Source: Rathayibacter sp. SW19 (GTDB lineage: Bacteria > Actinomycetota > Actinomycetes > Actinomycetales > Microbacteriaceae). From it: a stretch of 64,000 nucleotides of DNA. The translations under genes were made by a program, and so were the position numbers. The stretch covers positions 1,426,001-1,490,000 of the forward strand of contig NZ_CP133020.1 of NCBI RefSeq assembly GCF_030866825.1. The letters run 5' to 3'. Positions 15,000-23,642 of this stretch are shown in pieces. How positions within the stretch are numbered: position 1 is the stretch's first letter; the number at the start of each line of letters is the position of its first letter. Below the pieces are notes generated by a model that had not been told where the DNA came from, did not search any database, and was given only the letters and a program-made list of their open reading frames with translations.

Positions 15000-16418
15000 T
15001 CAGCCGTTGATCACCTGCGGCACGCCGAGTGCCTTGAGCCCGTCGACGCCGAACTCGAGGCCGTAACCGGATTGCTTCGCACCGCCGAACGGGATCATCG
15101 GGTGCACGCCACCATGCGAGTTGATCCAGACCGTGCCCGCCTGGATGCGTGCAGCCACCTCGCGCGCCTTCGCCGCGTCAGCCGACCACACCGACGCGCC
15201 GAGCCCGACATCGACCCCGTTCGCCATCGCGATGGCATCTTCCACATCGGTGTACCGAATAATCGGCAGCGCGGGGCCGAACTGCTCTTTCGCGACGAGC
15301 GGGTTGTCGTTGTCGATGTCCGCGACCAAGGTGGTCGGGTAGAAATAGCCTGGCTGGTCGGCTTGCGGGTTGCCGCCGAGCAGAACACGAGCGCCGGATG
15401 CCTTCGCCGCCTCGACCAGGCCGCTTACGATATCGAATTGCGCCTTGTTCTGCAGCGGGCCGAGCACATTGTTCTCGTCCAGGCCGACGCCCATCGGCAC
15501 GGCAGCAGCGAAGGTCGTCAGCGCGTCGCACACGGCATCGTAAATGTCGTCGTGAACGTAGAGGCGCTTCAGCGCCGCACAGGTCTGCCCGGTATTGATG
15601 AAGGCGCCCCAGAACAGGCCCTCCGCGATTGCCGCGGGGTCGGCATCCGCAAGCACGATGCCGGCGTCGTTTCCGCCGAGTTCGAGCGTGAGGCGTTTGA
15701 TGCTGTCCGCCGAGCTGCGGATGATCGCCTTGCCCGTGGCCGTCGACCCGGTGAACATGACCTTGCCGATCTGCGGATGCGACGACAGCCGCGCGCCGAC
15801 CTCGCGGTCGCCTGCGACCACTGTGAGCACGCCCTCTGGCAGCTCCTGATTCATGACGGCGGCCAGCGCGAGCACGCTGAGCGGCGTGTATTCGGAGGGC
15901 TTGACGACGATCGTGTTGCCCATGCGCAGCGCCGGGGCGATCTGCCAGACGCTGATCATCATGGGCCAGTTCCACGGGCCGATCGCGCCGACGACGCCGA
16001 TCGGCCGATAGTGCAGCTCCGCGTGTGTCTCGCCATCGTCGATGACCACCTCGGCGTCGAGAGGTGTGGCGGCGGTTGCACGCAGCCAGGCGGAGCATGC
16101 GCCGACCTCGAAGCGCGCGTTGGGTCCGTTGAGGGGCTTGCCTTGCTCACGAGAGAGTAGCTGGGCGAGCGCTTCCGCAGAACGGTCGATCGCGTCGGCG
16201 GCGCGCAGCATGAACTCGATTCGCCGCTCGTGGCCTAGCGCGGCCCAGCCCGGCTGGGCCGTTGCGGCCGCCTCGACCGCGCGATCGACGTCATCCGCGG
16301 TGTGCACAGGGACGATGCCGACCACCTCGCCCGTCGCAGGGTCGTGAATCTCGCGGGTCACGCCCGACGTCGGTGTGATTGCGGCGAGCAGGCCGTCGTG
16401 GGTGTCCAAGGTGTCCAT
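15000..16418 (-). CDS. NAD(P)-dependent aldehyde dehydrogenase, probably for an arylacetaldehyde
   Basis: The 472-residue product is a complete aldehyde dehydrogenase: IGPWNWPM, VVKPSEYTPLS, FTGSTATGK, general base in LELGGNDAG, and catalytic Cys in NTGQTCAALKR. ATG at 16418 follows GGAGGACACC; the GTG 12 nt upstream lacks spacing. As first gene of the hpa array it could oxidise hydroxyphenylacetaldehyde or dihydroxyphenylacetaldehyde from the amine oxidase at 23.6 kb, feeding the ring-cleavage pathway. Succinate semialdehyde is an alternative substrate. Confidence 0.87.
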   Translation of the reverse strand: MDTLDTHDGLLAAITPTSGVTREIHDPATGEVVGIVPVHTADDVDRAVEAAATAQPGWAALGHERRIEFMLRAADAIDRSAEALAQLLSREQGKPLNGPNARFEVGACSAWLRATAATPLDAEVVIDDGETHAELHYRPIGVVGAIGPWNWPMMISVWQIAPALRMGNTIVVKPSEYTPLSVLALAAVMNQELPEGVLTVVAGDREVGARLSSHPQIGKVMFTGSTATGKAIIRSSADSIKRLTLELGGNDAGIVLADADPAAIAEGLFWGAFINTGQTCAALKRLYVHDDIYDAVCDALTTFAAAVPMGVGLDENNVLGPLQNKAQFDIVSGLVEAAKASGARVLLGGNPQADQPGYFYPTTLVADIDNDNPLVAKEQFGPALPIIRYTDVEDAIAMANGVDVGLGASVWSADAAKAREVAARIQAGTVWINSHGGVHPMIPFGGAKQSGYGLEFGVDGLKALGVPQVING

Positions 16419-16559
16419 GGTGTCCTCCACTGTGAGCGCGGCGCGGTCAGTCCGGTGTCGTCGGTCCGGCAGCTGAGTCCGGCCAATGAGTCCGGTACAT
16501 CTTCCACGATAGGTGCGACAGTGTGGGGCGTCTTGCCGTGCCCGGCACAGGTATTGACG

Positions 16560-16874
16560 ATGCGCGAAGGTTGCTTACCCAGTGAGCCAAACACGTTGCG
16601 TCTCGCGGTGGTTATTGAAGACCAGGCGCTGTTCCCCGACAGATATCCCAACATGCTCGTCGTTCCGTTGACCCGCAACGAGGGTCTGGCACATCGGTCC
16701 TTCGCTGAACAGATCGAGCCGACGGTCGAAAACGGGGCCGAGACGACATGCTGGGCCTTGGCCCACCACATCACCAGTGTGTCTCTACGACGCGTTACCC
16801 CGACCGACTCGCGCATTACTCCCACCCAGTTGGCAAACATCCGAAAACGAGTCACCCTTGCGATAGGGGTCTGA
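16560..16874 (+). CDS. MazF/PemK-like toxin, probably truncated at the N-terminus
   Basis: The 104-residue frame contains the body of a PemK-type RNase: LRLAVVIEDQ, MLVVPLTRNE, TCWALAHHITSVSLRRV and RITPTQLANIRKRVTLAIGV. The usual beginning (a basic GEVWW-like strand with the substrate loop and GSEPG...RRPVLV) is missing or altered: only MREGCLPSEP precedes the first recognised strand. No antitoxin gene is adjacent. It is likely a decaying or orphan toxin. Confidence 0.5.
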   Translation: MREGCLPSEPNTLRLAVVIEDQALFPDRYPNMLVVPLTRNEGLAHRSFAEQIEPTVENGAETTCWALAHHITSVSLRRVTPTDSRITPTQLANIRKRVTLAIGV

Positions 16875-17069
16875 GGTCCTGGCGCGAGTCTGCCGGCGAG
16901 AAGACCAGGCCCAAGCGCTTGCCGCCTTGCTCGTGGCTCCGCCACCCGCCGCCACGCCAGAACTGTCGACGGAGGCGTCCAGACTGTCCAGTGCGACGCG
17001 ACGGATCACAGCCCCGCGCGCGGCAGTGCGGGCGGCTCGGCGCCCCACAAATTCAGGACACTGAGTGGA

Positions 17070-18044
17070 TCAGAACTGCTCCGGCAACCGCTCCGGCAGC
17101 TCGAACGCGGCGAACAACTCAGAACCCTGGAAGGCGTCGATGCGTGCCACGCCGCCGGGCGCGAGCGTGAGCACCTGGAGGTTGAGCAGCTCGAACGCGG
17201 GGGCGCCGAGTTTGCGATACATCGCGAACGCGGGGCATCCGTTGGCCGTCGTGGGCACCAAGTGGTAGCGTCCCCCGTGGGCGAAGCTCCTGGCCAGAAA
17301 CGCGGAGGCTTGATCGCGTCCGGCGAACCAGGCCGGTTGTGGCGGCATCTGCAGCAGCACGTCCTCACGCAGCAGCCGAGTGAGTGCGTCGATATCGTGT
17401 GTCTCGAACGCCGTGACGTAGCGATCGAGAAAGTTGCGTTTCTCTGCCTCGGTCAGCTCGCCAGAACTGTCTTCGGCCGGAGCGACGTGGTCGAGCTTGT
17501 CGTGAGCGCGCTGAAGTGCACTGTTGATTGCCGCGGGCGTGGTTCCCAGCAGGGTGGCGGAGTCGGCTGCCGAGAATGCAAGTACGTCGCGAAGGATCAA
17601 CACCGCTCGCTGCAGCGGTGCGAGATGTTGCAGCGCGGCGATGAAGGCGAGCCGGATGCTCTCCTGAGCCTCAACCACCGCTGCCGGGTCTGCGGGATGG
17701 CCGGCACTGCCAGGGAAAGGCTCGAGCCACGGCACCTCGCGGTTCGGCTTCATGCCGACAAGATTGGCGACGATACTTGGCTCGGAGAGGTCTACCGGAA
17801 GCACTCGGTGCCGCGCATTGCTGAGCGTGTTGAGGCACTGGTTCGTGGCGATGCCATACAGCCAGGTACGAACGGAGCCGCGCTCCAGGTCGTAGGTGTG
17901 CGCGGAACGCCACGCCCGGATCATGGTCTCCTGTACCAAATCCTGCGCGTCATGCAACGAGCCGGTCATCCGATAGCAGTAGGCGAGCAGTTCACGCCGA
18001 TATGGCTCCGCCGTCTCTACCATCTCCGCGGCGAGTGACGACAT
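17070..18044 (-). CDS. ECF RNA polymerase sigma factor with SnoaL-like C-terminal domain (SigJ-like)
   Basis: The 324-residue protein has sigma region 2 (YRMTGSLHDAQDLVQETMIRAW), region 4 (APLQRAVLILRDVLAFSAADSATLLGT) and a C-terminal NTF2/SnoaL-like extension (ENDING FELPERLPEQF). This matches the SigJ/ECF41 class, whose tail modulates activity instead of a separate anti-sigma factor. ATG at 18044 is preferred to the upstream TTG. It is divergent from an MFS exporter, which it may control. Confidence 0.88.
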   Translation of the reverse strand: MSSLAAEMVETAEPYRRELLAYCYRMTGSLHDAQDLVQETMIRAWRSAHTYDLERGSVRTWLYGIATNQCLNTLSNARHRVLPVDLSEPSIVANLVGMKPNREVPWLEPFPGSAGHPADPAAVVEAQESIRLAFIAALQHLAPLQRAVLILRDVLAFSAADSATLLGTTPAAINSALQRAHDKLDHVAPAEDSSGELTEAEKRNFLDRYVTAFETHDIDALTRLLREDVLLQMPPQPAWFAGRDQASAFLARSFAHGGRYHLVPTTANGCPAFAMYRKLGAPAFELLNLQVLTLAPGGVARIDAFQGSELFAAFELPERLPEQF

Positions 18045-18150
18045 CCCTACATGATGACACAAAGATTCTTGTCAACGACCGATGAATCCGGGAGCGATCG
18101 GCGGTATGTATTCGTGACCACTCAAGGACACGAACGAAGGAACGATCGTC

Positions 18151-19584
18151 ATGAATGCACGTCAACGCTGGACATTAGCAGTCGCATCCCTCGCCTCACT
18201 GATGGTGAGCCTGGACGCACTGGTCGTGGCAACGGCCCTGAACACGATCCGGATGCGTTTGGGCGCGAGCATCGAGGATCTGGAGTGGGTGGTGAACGCC
18301 TACACGCTCGCCTTCGCGGTGCTGATGTTGACGGCGGCCGCAATCGGCGAGCGATTCGGCCGTCGACGGGTCTTCACCCTCGGCCTTGTCGTGTTCACGG
18401 CCGCGTCGGCGGCATGTGCGCTTGCTCCGAATGCAGGCGCACTCATCGCGGCACGCGCAGTTCAGGGCGCGGGCGCCGCTATGGTCATCCCCACGGCGCT
18501 CGCGCTCGTGAGCGTCGCCTTCCCGGCCCAGCGGCGAGGCGCAGCCATGGGGATCCTTGCCGGGATCACCGGAATCGCCGTCCTCGGCGGCCCCGTGCTG
18601 GGAGGCGCGGTCGTGCAGGGCATTTCGTGGCAGTGGATCTTCTGGCTGAATGTTCCGCTCGGCATTGTGCTTGTGGTGGTGGGCCGAGGACGGCTCGCAG
18701 AGAGCACCGGGATAGCTCGCAGCTGGGATGTCGCGGGCCTGGTGACCTCCGGACTCGGGGTGTGCGCGCTGGTCTGGGCCGCGGTGCACGCAACGAGCGC
18801 CGGATGGACGTCGCCGACTGTGCTGCTCGGTCTTGGCTGCGGGGCTGCGCTGCTCATCGCCTTCGTCGTGGCGGAACGACGCGTCAAAGCGCCCATGTTG
18901 CCGTTGCGACTGTTCGCGCGGCCCGGATTCGGCTCAGCCAACCTCAGCGGATTGCTGATGTCTGCCTCGATCTTCGGGGCTGCATTCTTCCTGGCGCAGT
19001 ATTTGCAGGCGGGCCTGCACTTGAGCGCGCTGGCTGCAGGCCTCCATCTTCTGCCGTGGACCGCCTCGCTCTTCGTGATCGCGCCCATCGCGGGGGCGCA
19101 GCTCAACCGGATCGGTGCACGCACGCTGACCTGGACGGGATTGCTGGCGCAGGCGCTGGGATTCACCTGGATGGCGCTGGCCGCCGGCTCAGGAGCGGGA
19201 TACGACGCAATGATCGCACCGATGGTGCTCGCCGGAGTCGGAGTGTCGGCGGCGATGCCCGCCGTTCAGAACACGGCCGTCAGCGCGGTCGACCCGGCAG
19301 ACATCGGCACGGCGTCCGGCGTGTACAGCGCGATGCGGCAGCTAGGCGGCGCCGTGGGGGTCGCCTTGCTCGCAACCGTGTTCACCACGGCAGGAGGAAA
19401 CTTCAGCGCGCCGCAGACTCTCGCTCCCGCATTCCAGGCGGCCTTGATCGTCGCGGGCTCTCTCTCAGCCGCTGGCGCGCTCGCGGGAGCATACATCGGT
19501 AGGGTCCGGGGCAGGTCACGCACAACGGCATCCACGACGACTACAGCAATGGCATTGCCCGAACGGCAACAACGTCAGAATTGA
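18151..19584 (+). CDS. DHA2-family MFS drug:proton antiporter
   Basis: The 477-residue membrane protein has the 14-helix DHA2 plan: a start MVSLDALVVATALNTIR with motif D1, loop GERFGRRRVFTLG (motif A), and ARAVQGAGAAMVIPTAL plus GGPVLGGAVV (motif C of antiporters). It would export hydrophobic drugs or metabolites using the proton gradient. It is divergently transcribed from the SigJ-like sigma gene with about 106 bp between, so joint stress control is plausible. Confidence 0.9.
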   Translation: MNARQRWTLAVASLASLMVSLDALVVATALNTIRMRLGASIEDLEWVVNAYTLAFAVLMLTAAAIGERFGRRRVFTLGLVVFTAASAACALAPNAGALIAARAVQGAGAAMVIPTALALVSVAFPAQRRGAAMGILAGITGIAVLGGPVLGGAVVQGISWQWIFWLNVPLGIVLVVVGRGRLAESTGIARSWDVAGLVTSGLGVCALVWAAVHATSAGWTSPTVLLGLGCGAALLIAFVVAERRVKAPMLPLRLFARPGFGSANLSGLLMSASIFGAAFFLAQYLQAGLHLSALAAGLHLLPWTASLFVIAPIAGAQLNRIGARTLTWTGLLAQALGFTWMALAAGSGAGYDAMIAPMVLAGVGVSAAMPAVQNTAVSAVDPADIGTASGVYSAMRQLGGAVGVALLATVFTTAGGNFSAPQTLAPAFQAALIVAGSLSAAGALAGAYIGRVRGRSRTTASTTTTAMALPERQQRQN

Positions 19585-19625
19585 CGGCGATGTGCCTTAA
19601 CGCTCGCCCCATACACCCTCAAGCA

Positions 19626-20447
19626 CTACGAGGCTTGCCTTTCCGCGATCCCGCCCACGGTCGTGTACGCGAGCACGAACTCACCACCGACCTCGTCGAT
19701 CGCGGCCCCCATACCGGCCAGAAGGGCTTCGAGTTTATCCTTGGGCAGGCGGTTGATGCCGCCAGCGGTCGATGTCTGCGCCAGCCATGCGTCTCGGCTG
19801 ATGGTCGCCTCCCAGTCGAAGGCGACGCGCTCGATCGGACTGAAAGCGTTCGTGGCGCGGATCCCGGTTTCAGCCCTGTCGATCATCCCGTTGTAAGCAC
19901 CGCGCTGCGGCGGCGTCGCCCATGGGTTGAACGGCAGCCCGGTATCGAGCGAAGCCAAGGCCTTCCCGAACTGTGCCGCGAGTTCGACCGGCGGGCGCGC
20001 CTCGTTCCAGAACAGCACCAACAAGCCGCCGGTCCGGAGCACGTCCGCGGCCCTGGCAGCCCCTGCGAGGGGGTCGACCCAATGCCAGGTCTGCCCAGCG
20101 ATGAGACCGTCGAACATGCGGCCGGCAGCGTCCCACTCCTCAAACCGGGCTACCTCGACGTCGAAACCCTTGAGGCGGGCGAACTCGGCCATCCGCGGGT
20201 CAGCCTCGACACCGAGCACGGTGAATCTGCGATCGCGGAATGGCAGCGACGAAATACCGGTACCAATGCCGACATCAAGGATCGCCCTGCCGGGAATGCG
20301 GCGGGCGATCTCGTCGATGAACGCATCCGGGTAGTGCGGCCGGGTCCGATCGTAGCGAGCGGCATCGTCGCCGAAGGACTCGGCCATCTCGCGCCGTTGG
20401 TGCGATGCTCCTCCCGAAGTGGGAGGCGGTGAAGGTAGAGTGACCAT
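19626..20447 (-). CDS. Class I SAM-dependent methyltransferase
   Basis: The 273-residue protein has AESFGDDAARYDRTRPHYP, motif I LDVGIGTGISS, an acidic second-strand residue in VLGVEADPRM, and FDGLIAGQTWHWVDP. This is the methyltransf_11 family; its substrate is unknown. The first ATG (20447) lies directly on a palindrome; MAESFG at 20387 is an alternative start. The gene is divergent from a truncated TetR gene, a layout in which the regulator usually controls the enzyme. Confidence 0.8.
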   Translation of the reverse strand: MVTLPSPPPTSGGASHQRREMAESFGDDAARYDRTRPHYPDAFIDEIARRIPGRAILDVGIGTGISSLPFRDRRFTVLGVEADPRMAEFARLKGFDVEVARFEEWDAAGRMFDGLIAGQTWHWVDPLAGAARAADVLRTGGLLVLFWNEARPPVELAAQFGKALASLDTGLPFNPWATPPQRGAYNGMIDRAETGIRATNAFSPIERVAFDWEATISRDAWLAQTSTAGGINRLPKDKLEALLAGMGAAIDEVGGEFVLAYTTVGGIAERQAS

Positions 20448-20448
20448 G

Positions 20449-20467
20449 CGCCCACTCTAAGTGGGCG
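20449..20467. promoter_or_regulatory. Palindrome between methyltransferase and TetR remnant (putative TetR operator)
   Basis: CGCCCACT-CTA-AGTGGGCG is a perfect 8-bp-arm inverted repeat. It sits against the methyltransferase ATG and just before the surviving TetR segment, so it resembles the operator of a self-regulating TetR pair whose DNA-binding half has been lost. Confidence 0.5.
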
Positions 20468-20500
20468 ATCGCCCAGAACCAGATCACTGCCGTAAACCGC

Positions 20501-20881
20501 ATGACGGCCGAACTCGTCGACCACGCCGGCTCCGGCACCGTTGTCGGAAACCTTTCCGCCGCGCTCTCCGAACTGTTCCGCCCGCTCGGGCTCGCACTCA
20601 TTCGCCTTATTCTGTCTCGGGACGAACTCCGTGCCCGCCTGCGTCCGGGCACGAGACCAGGCATCCCGTTCCTCGCTGAAGCCGTCACTGGGTTCGGCAC
20701 TTACCTGACTGCCGAACAACGCGCCGGCCGCATCCTCGCCGGTGCGCAGCCGGACACACTTGCGCAAGCCATAGTCGGGACCGGGCATCTACTCTTCGCC
20801 GGCGAACTCGGCGGACTGCCAGACGAATCCGCAGTACGCGAGATTGTCGAGGCGATCACGGTCGGCGCAGAGGCAGCCTAG
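20501..20881 (+). pseudogene. TetR-family regulator, C-terminal half only
   Basis: The 126-residue frame matches the ligand-binding half of TetR/AcrR proteins (LSELFRPLGLALIRLILS, FGTYLTAEQRAGRILAG, LAQAIVGTGHLLFAGELGG). The helix-turn-helix domain expected upstream is absent; the same frame continues back only about 14 codons into the divergent promoter. Loss of the N-terminal half probably left the methyltransferase constitutive. Independent function of this piece is unlikely. Confidence 0.6.
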
Positions 20882-20980
20882 TAGACCTGACAGCGCGCAT
20901 GGCATCTCGACGGAGTAACCAAGAATTTGACCACAAGGCACCGCTCGCGTTGACCCACAGACATTGGCTCAGATGCTAGT

Positions 20981-21012
20981 CTTATATATGAACAAAGGCA
21001 ATCCTATATAAG
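20981..21012. promoter_or_regulatory. VapBC promoter region with AT-rich inverted repeat
   Basis: CTTATATA (20981-20988) and TATATAAG (21005-21012) are perfect complements, 16 nt apart, just upstream of the vapB ribosome site AGGGAGGG. The arms also supply TATATA-like promoter sequence. This is the typical place for a VapB-VapC conditional-cooperativity operator. Confidence 0.5.
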
Positions 21013-21022
21013 GGAGGGCATT

Positions 21023-21220
21023 ATGCCGATCACGAGTGTTGACGTCGATGCAGATATTCTGCGCCAGGCGAAGCAAGCGTACGGGGTGCGCACAAATCGG
21101 GAGGCGATCAACCTCGCCCTCCAGGAAACCGTGATGAGACAGCGCCAGCTCGTTGCGATTGAAGAGATCGCAGCGATTGAACTGGATGAGTCGGCAGAAA
21201 AGGTCACGTATGAGCGTTAG
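21023..21220 (+). CDS. vapB: VapB-type antitoxin
   Basis: The 65-residue protein begins MPITSVDVDADILRQAKQAY and has a ribbon-helix-helix-like N-terminus with TNREAINLALQE, as in VapB antitoxins of the VapB_antitoxin family. AGGGAGGG ends 5 nt before the ATG. Its stop overlaps the start of the PIN toxin gene by 11 nt. It would repress the operon and sequester VapC. Confidence 0.85.
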   Translation: MPITSVDVDADILRQAKQAYGVRTNREAINLALQETVMRQRQLVAIEEIAAIELDESAEKVTYER

Positions 21221-21767
21221 CGACTCGCGCACTCGTTTACCACAGCGCGAAGGGACCTCTCAGGCCGTTACACGTCCCGGAACATCTGCCCCGAGAAGAG
21301 TCCAGCACGACCCGGCAGCCCAACCGGGCTCTGGACACGCCAAGAATGCCGCATTCATTGTTGACAACAGCGTCTGGGCACGCCTTAGCACGACCCCCGT
21401 CGTCAAAGCCGCCTTCGAAACCGTTGTTAGTCGTTACAGTCCCAGAGCAATCATGATCTGCGCTCCGGTCGTTGCAGAAGTTGGATTCAGTGCCCGAAAT
21501 GGCGAAGATCATACGAAGCTCATGAAATCCCTCGGAGCGTTCCCCGACTGCCCTGTTGCACCCACGTCCCTTGAAGTCCTCAACATCCAAAATGCTCTCT
21601 GGACAGGCGGGCTGGTGCGTTCCGTCGGCGCGATGGATGCCCTCATCGCGGCATACGCGATGGCCAACGACGCGGCCGTCCTTCATCTCGACAGTGACTT
21701 TGACTATGTCGCCGAGGTCGTGCCAACCTTCAAGCACAGGTGGATCGTTCCGCGGGGATCAATTTGA
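21210..21767 (+). CDS. vapC: PIN-domain toxin VapC with unusual N-terminal extension
   Basis: From the ATG at 21210, which overlaps vapB, the product is 185 residues. The PIN core starts only near residue 48 (AAFIVDNSVWARL, first Asp), then Glu in VAEVGFSARN, Asp in GAMDALIAAYAM, and HLDSDFDYVA. The first 47 residues are basic and rich in Pro/Ser/Thr/Arg and are not part of the fold; VapC proteins usually start at the first strand. Either the extension is real or translation begins at an internal non-ATG codon. Confidence 0.85.
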   Translation: MSVSDSRTRLPQREGTSQAVTRPGTSAPRRVQHDPAAQPGSGHAKNAAFIVDNSVWARLSTTPVVKAAFETVVSRYSPRAIMICAPVVAEVGFSARNGEDHTKLMKSLGAFPDCPVAPTSLEVLNIQNALWTGGLVRSVGAMDALIAAYAMANDAAVLHLDSDFDYVAEVVPTFKHRWIVPRGSI

Positions 21768-21818
21768 CTGACGGGATCAAGCACTGACGACAGCATCAAC
21801 ACGGAAGCCACAGCGGCG

Positions 21819-22208
21819 CTATTCGGTGCTGCCGACCGACCTCAGAGCAGCCCGGATTCGCTCGGCCTCCGCGGGCATCCGGTTGGCCAGAACGTTCCAC
21901 AAGATGTCGTAGTCGACTTGCTCGTCGTCGTGCGCGACGATGTTGCGCGTAGCCTTCATGCTGCGCCAGGCGACATCCGGGTGCTCGCCGATGAACTCTG
22001 CTGGCAATCGGGCAACGGCTTCGCCGATCTTGTGCATGATGGCCTCGGCTGCAAGCCGCAGCGCCTCGTCGGAGTCGTAATTCGTTCTGCCTCGGGCGAC
22101 GAGGCGTGCGGCGGTATCGGTGAATCCGATGAGATCTCGAAGTGTGCGAGTGACTCGCATCCGGTCGGATGCGTCCGCACCTCTCACAGCGCGCCGGTCA
22201 GAGGGCAA
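21819..22208 (-). CDS. hepT: HepT-like HEPN ribonuclease toxin (DUF86)
   Basis: The 129-residue (TTG start, overlapping mntA by 11 nt) or 113-residue (ATG at 22160) protein matches HEPN toxins: DLIGFTDTAARLV, ALRLAAEAIMHKIGEAV and the catalytic R-X4-H motif in KATRNIVAHD. In characterised HepT the motif is R-X4-H-X-Y and the Tyr is AMPylated by MntA; here HDD replaces H-X-Y. It is an RNase that acts with its nucleotidyltransferase antitoxin encoded just upstream. Confidence 0.85.
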   Translation of the reverse strand: MPSDRRAVRGADASDRMRVTRTLRDLIGFTDTAARLVARGRTNYDSDEALRLAAEAIMHKIGEAVARLPAEFIGEHPDVAWRSMKATRNIVAHDDEQVDYDILWNVLANRMPAEAERIRAALRSVGSTE

Positions 22209-22653
22209 CTGCTTCGTCCCGGATCGGGTTCGGACCGGCGCGCAAGCCTCGTTCGGAGACGACGTCGACGCGCAGGCCGGTGAGTTCTTCCAACGAGGCT
22301 TTCAGGTCGGCCAAGTCGAACAGATCGGCACCGGGATCAAACCGTACGAGCAAGTCGATGTCGCTGCCGGAAACGTCTTCGTGCCGCGCAATCGAGCCGA
22401 ACACGCGCACATCCCCTGCCCGATGTTCACGGGCCAAGGCGAGTACCGATTCGCGATTCTCGGCGAGAACTTCCGACGGACGTGGTGCCGCGACAGCACG
22501 GAGCCGACTCAGCATGGCAGGAGATGCCGTGCGCGTTCCGCTCTCGTAGGCGGCGATATTCGGCTGCGCAACTCCGGAGCGCTCGGACAATTCGTCCTGC
22601 GTGAGGCCTGCGCGTAGGCGGAGGCGCCGCACCTCGTTCATGGCGGCAATCAT
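22198..22653 (-). CDS. mntA: MntA-like nucleotidyltransferase antitoxin with N-terminal XRE helix-turn-helix
   Basis: The 151-residue protein joins two domains. Residues 5-55 form a Cro/C1 helix-turn-helix (LRLRAGLTQDELSERSGV, IAAYESGTR). Residues 65-150 form a minimal nucleotidyltransferase with VFGSIARHEDVSGSDIDLLV, the GSX10DXD active site. MNT antitoxins AMPylate their HEPN partners; the HTH adds operon autoregulation. It precedes hepT and overlaps it, the normal order. Confidence 0.88.
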   Translation of the reverse strand: MIAAMNEVRRLRLRAGLTQDELSERSGVAQPNIAAYESGTRTASPAMLSRLRAVAAPRPSEVLAENRESVLALAREHRAGDVRVFGSIARHEDVSGSDIDLLVRFDPGADLFDLADLKASLEELTGLRVDVVSERGLRAGPNPIRDEAVAL

Positions 22654-22705
22654 ATCATCTGCTATAACACGCGGATGGTGGATTCGCTGCCGGGCGGCCG
22701 CCGAC

Positions 22706-23542
22706 CTACAACGCCGGATCGAGGCGGTCGGGGTGCACAGTCACACTGAGCAGGCGACCGTAGGCGCCGAACGTGAAGTGCATCGGCGTTCTGCCGGTCT
22801 CGTCCAGGCCGAACAGCACCCCGTGCGAGCGGATGGCGCGCACGTTGCGGTGGTCGGCCACCGTGACCGACGCGCACGGGATCACCTTCTCCCGCCAGGC
22901 GAACACGTAAATACCCTCACGCAGCCGGTAGACGGTGTTCTGGTCGGTGTCGGCGAGCCCCTTCTCCGGGCCGGCCAAGCACTGCCAGGTGTACCACTGG
23001 GGGCTCAGGTAGATGTGCTCGTAGGCATGGATCGGGCTGTAGTCCCAGACGACCCGGCGGCCGATGAGTGCGTTGGTCGGGGCCGGTTCCTCGCCGGTCG
23101 TTTCGATACTATCGATGGTGCCAGGGACGAATGCCTGCCAGACGCAGGTGTTGTCATCCGCTCGCTCATGGATGGCCTGAACGACAGTGAGCGCGCGGCC
23201 CGAAGCGAAGTCGAGGAACAGCGAAACCGCGTTCTCCGATCGGGACCGCGTCTGAAACTGCACATAGAACAGATCGTCGTCGACCTCGATCGCCTCGTAT
23301 GCGTCGTCACCGTCGGCCGTTCCATGCGGGTCGGTTGCGACGGCTTCGTAGTGCCAGCGCACCCGATCAGCTGTGAACTCATGAGCGATGACAGACCCGG
23401 GTTCGCTGCCGTCGCCGTTCGTGATGACGACCGTGCGACCAGCCAGGTCGGGGGATAGCGGCGCCTTATTCGCGTCGAAGCCGGGCGCCAGGCCGTCCAG
23501 CGGCAGCCAGGTCGACGTGTCGGTCAGAGTTGAGTTCGTCAT
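22706..23542 (-). CDS. MoaF-like protein (monoamine-associated, MoaF_N/C domains)
   Basis: The 278-residue protein has two lipocalin-like repeats and resembles MoaF, a protein of unknown function encoded next to amine oxidase genes and induced by monoamines in enterics. Visible conserved segments include AGRTVVITNGDG, FYVQFQTRSRSENAVSL, YSPIHAYEHIYLS and FAWREKVIPCASV. ATG at 23542 follows AAGGACCCCCC. It is directly downstream of the copper amine oxidase gene, so a role in amine or aldehyde handling is likely. Confidence 0.75.
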   Translation of the reverse strand: MTNSTLTDTSTWLPLDGLAPGFDANKAPLSPDLAGRTVVITNGDGSEPGSVIAHEFTADRVRWHYEAVATDPHGTADGDDAYEAIEVDDDLFYVQFQTRSRSENAVSLFLDFASGRALTVVQAIHERADDNTCVWQAFVPGTIDSIETTGEEPAPTNALIGRRVVWDYSPIHAYEHIYLSPQWYTWQCLAGPEKGLADTDQNTVYRLREGIYVFAWREKVIPCASVTVADHRNVRAIRSHGVLFGLDETGRTPMHFTFGAYGRLLSVTVHPDRLDPAL

Positions 23543-23642
23543 GGGGGGTCCTTTTCGGGTTGCGAGGATGCTTCTGATTCTGGGCAAGCCCCGGGTTGTA
23601 CGTCGGCCGCTTGCGAGTCAGCTGGTTGTGAGTCGGCTGGAA

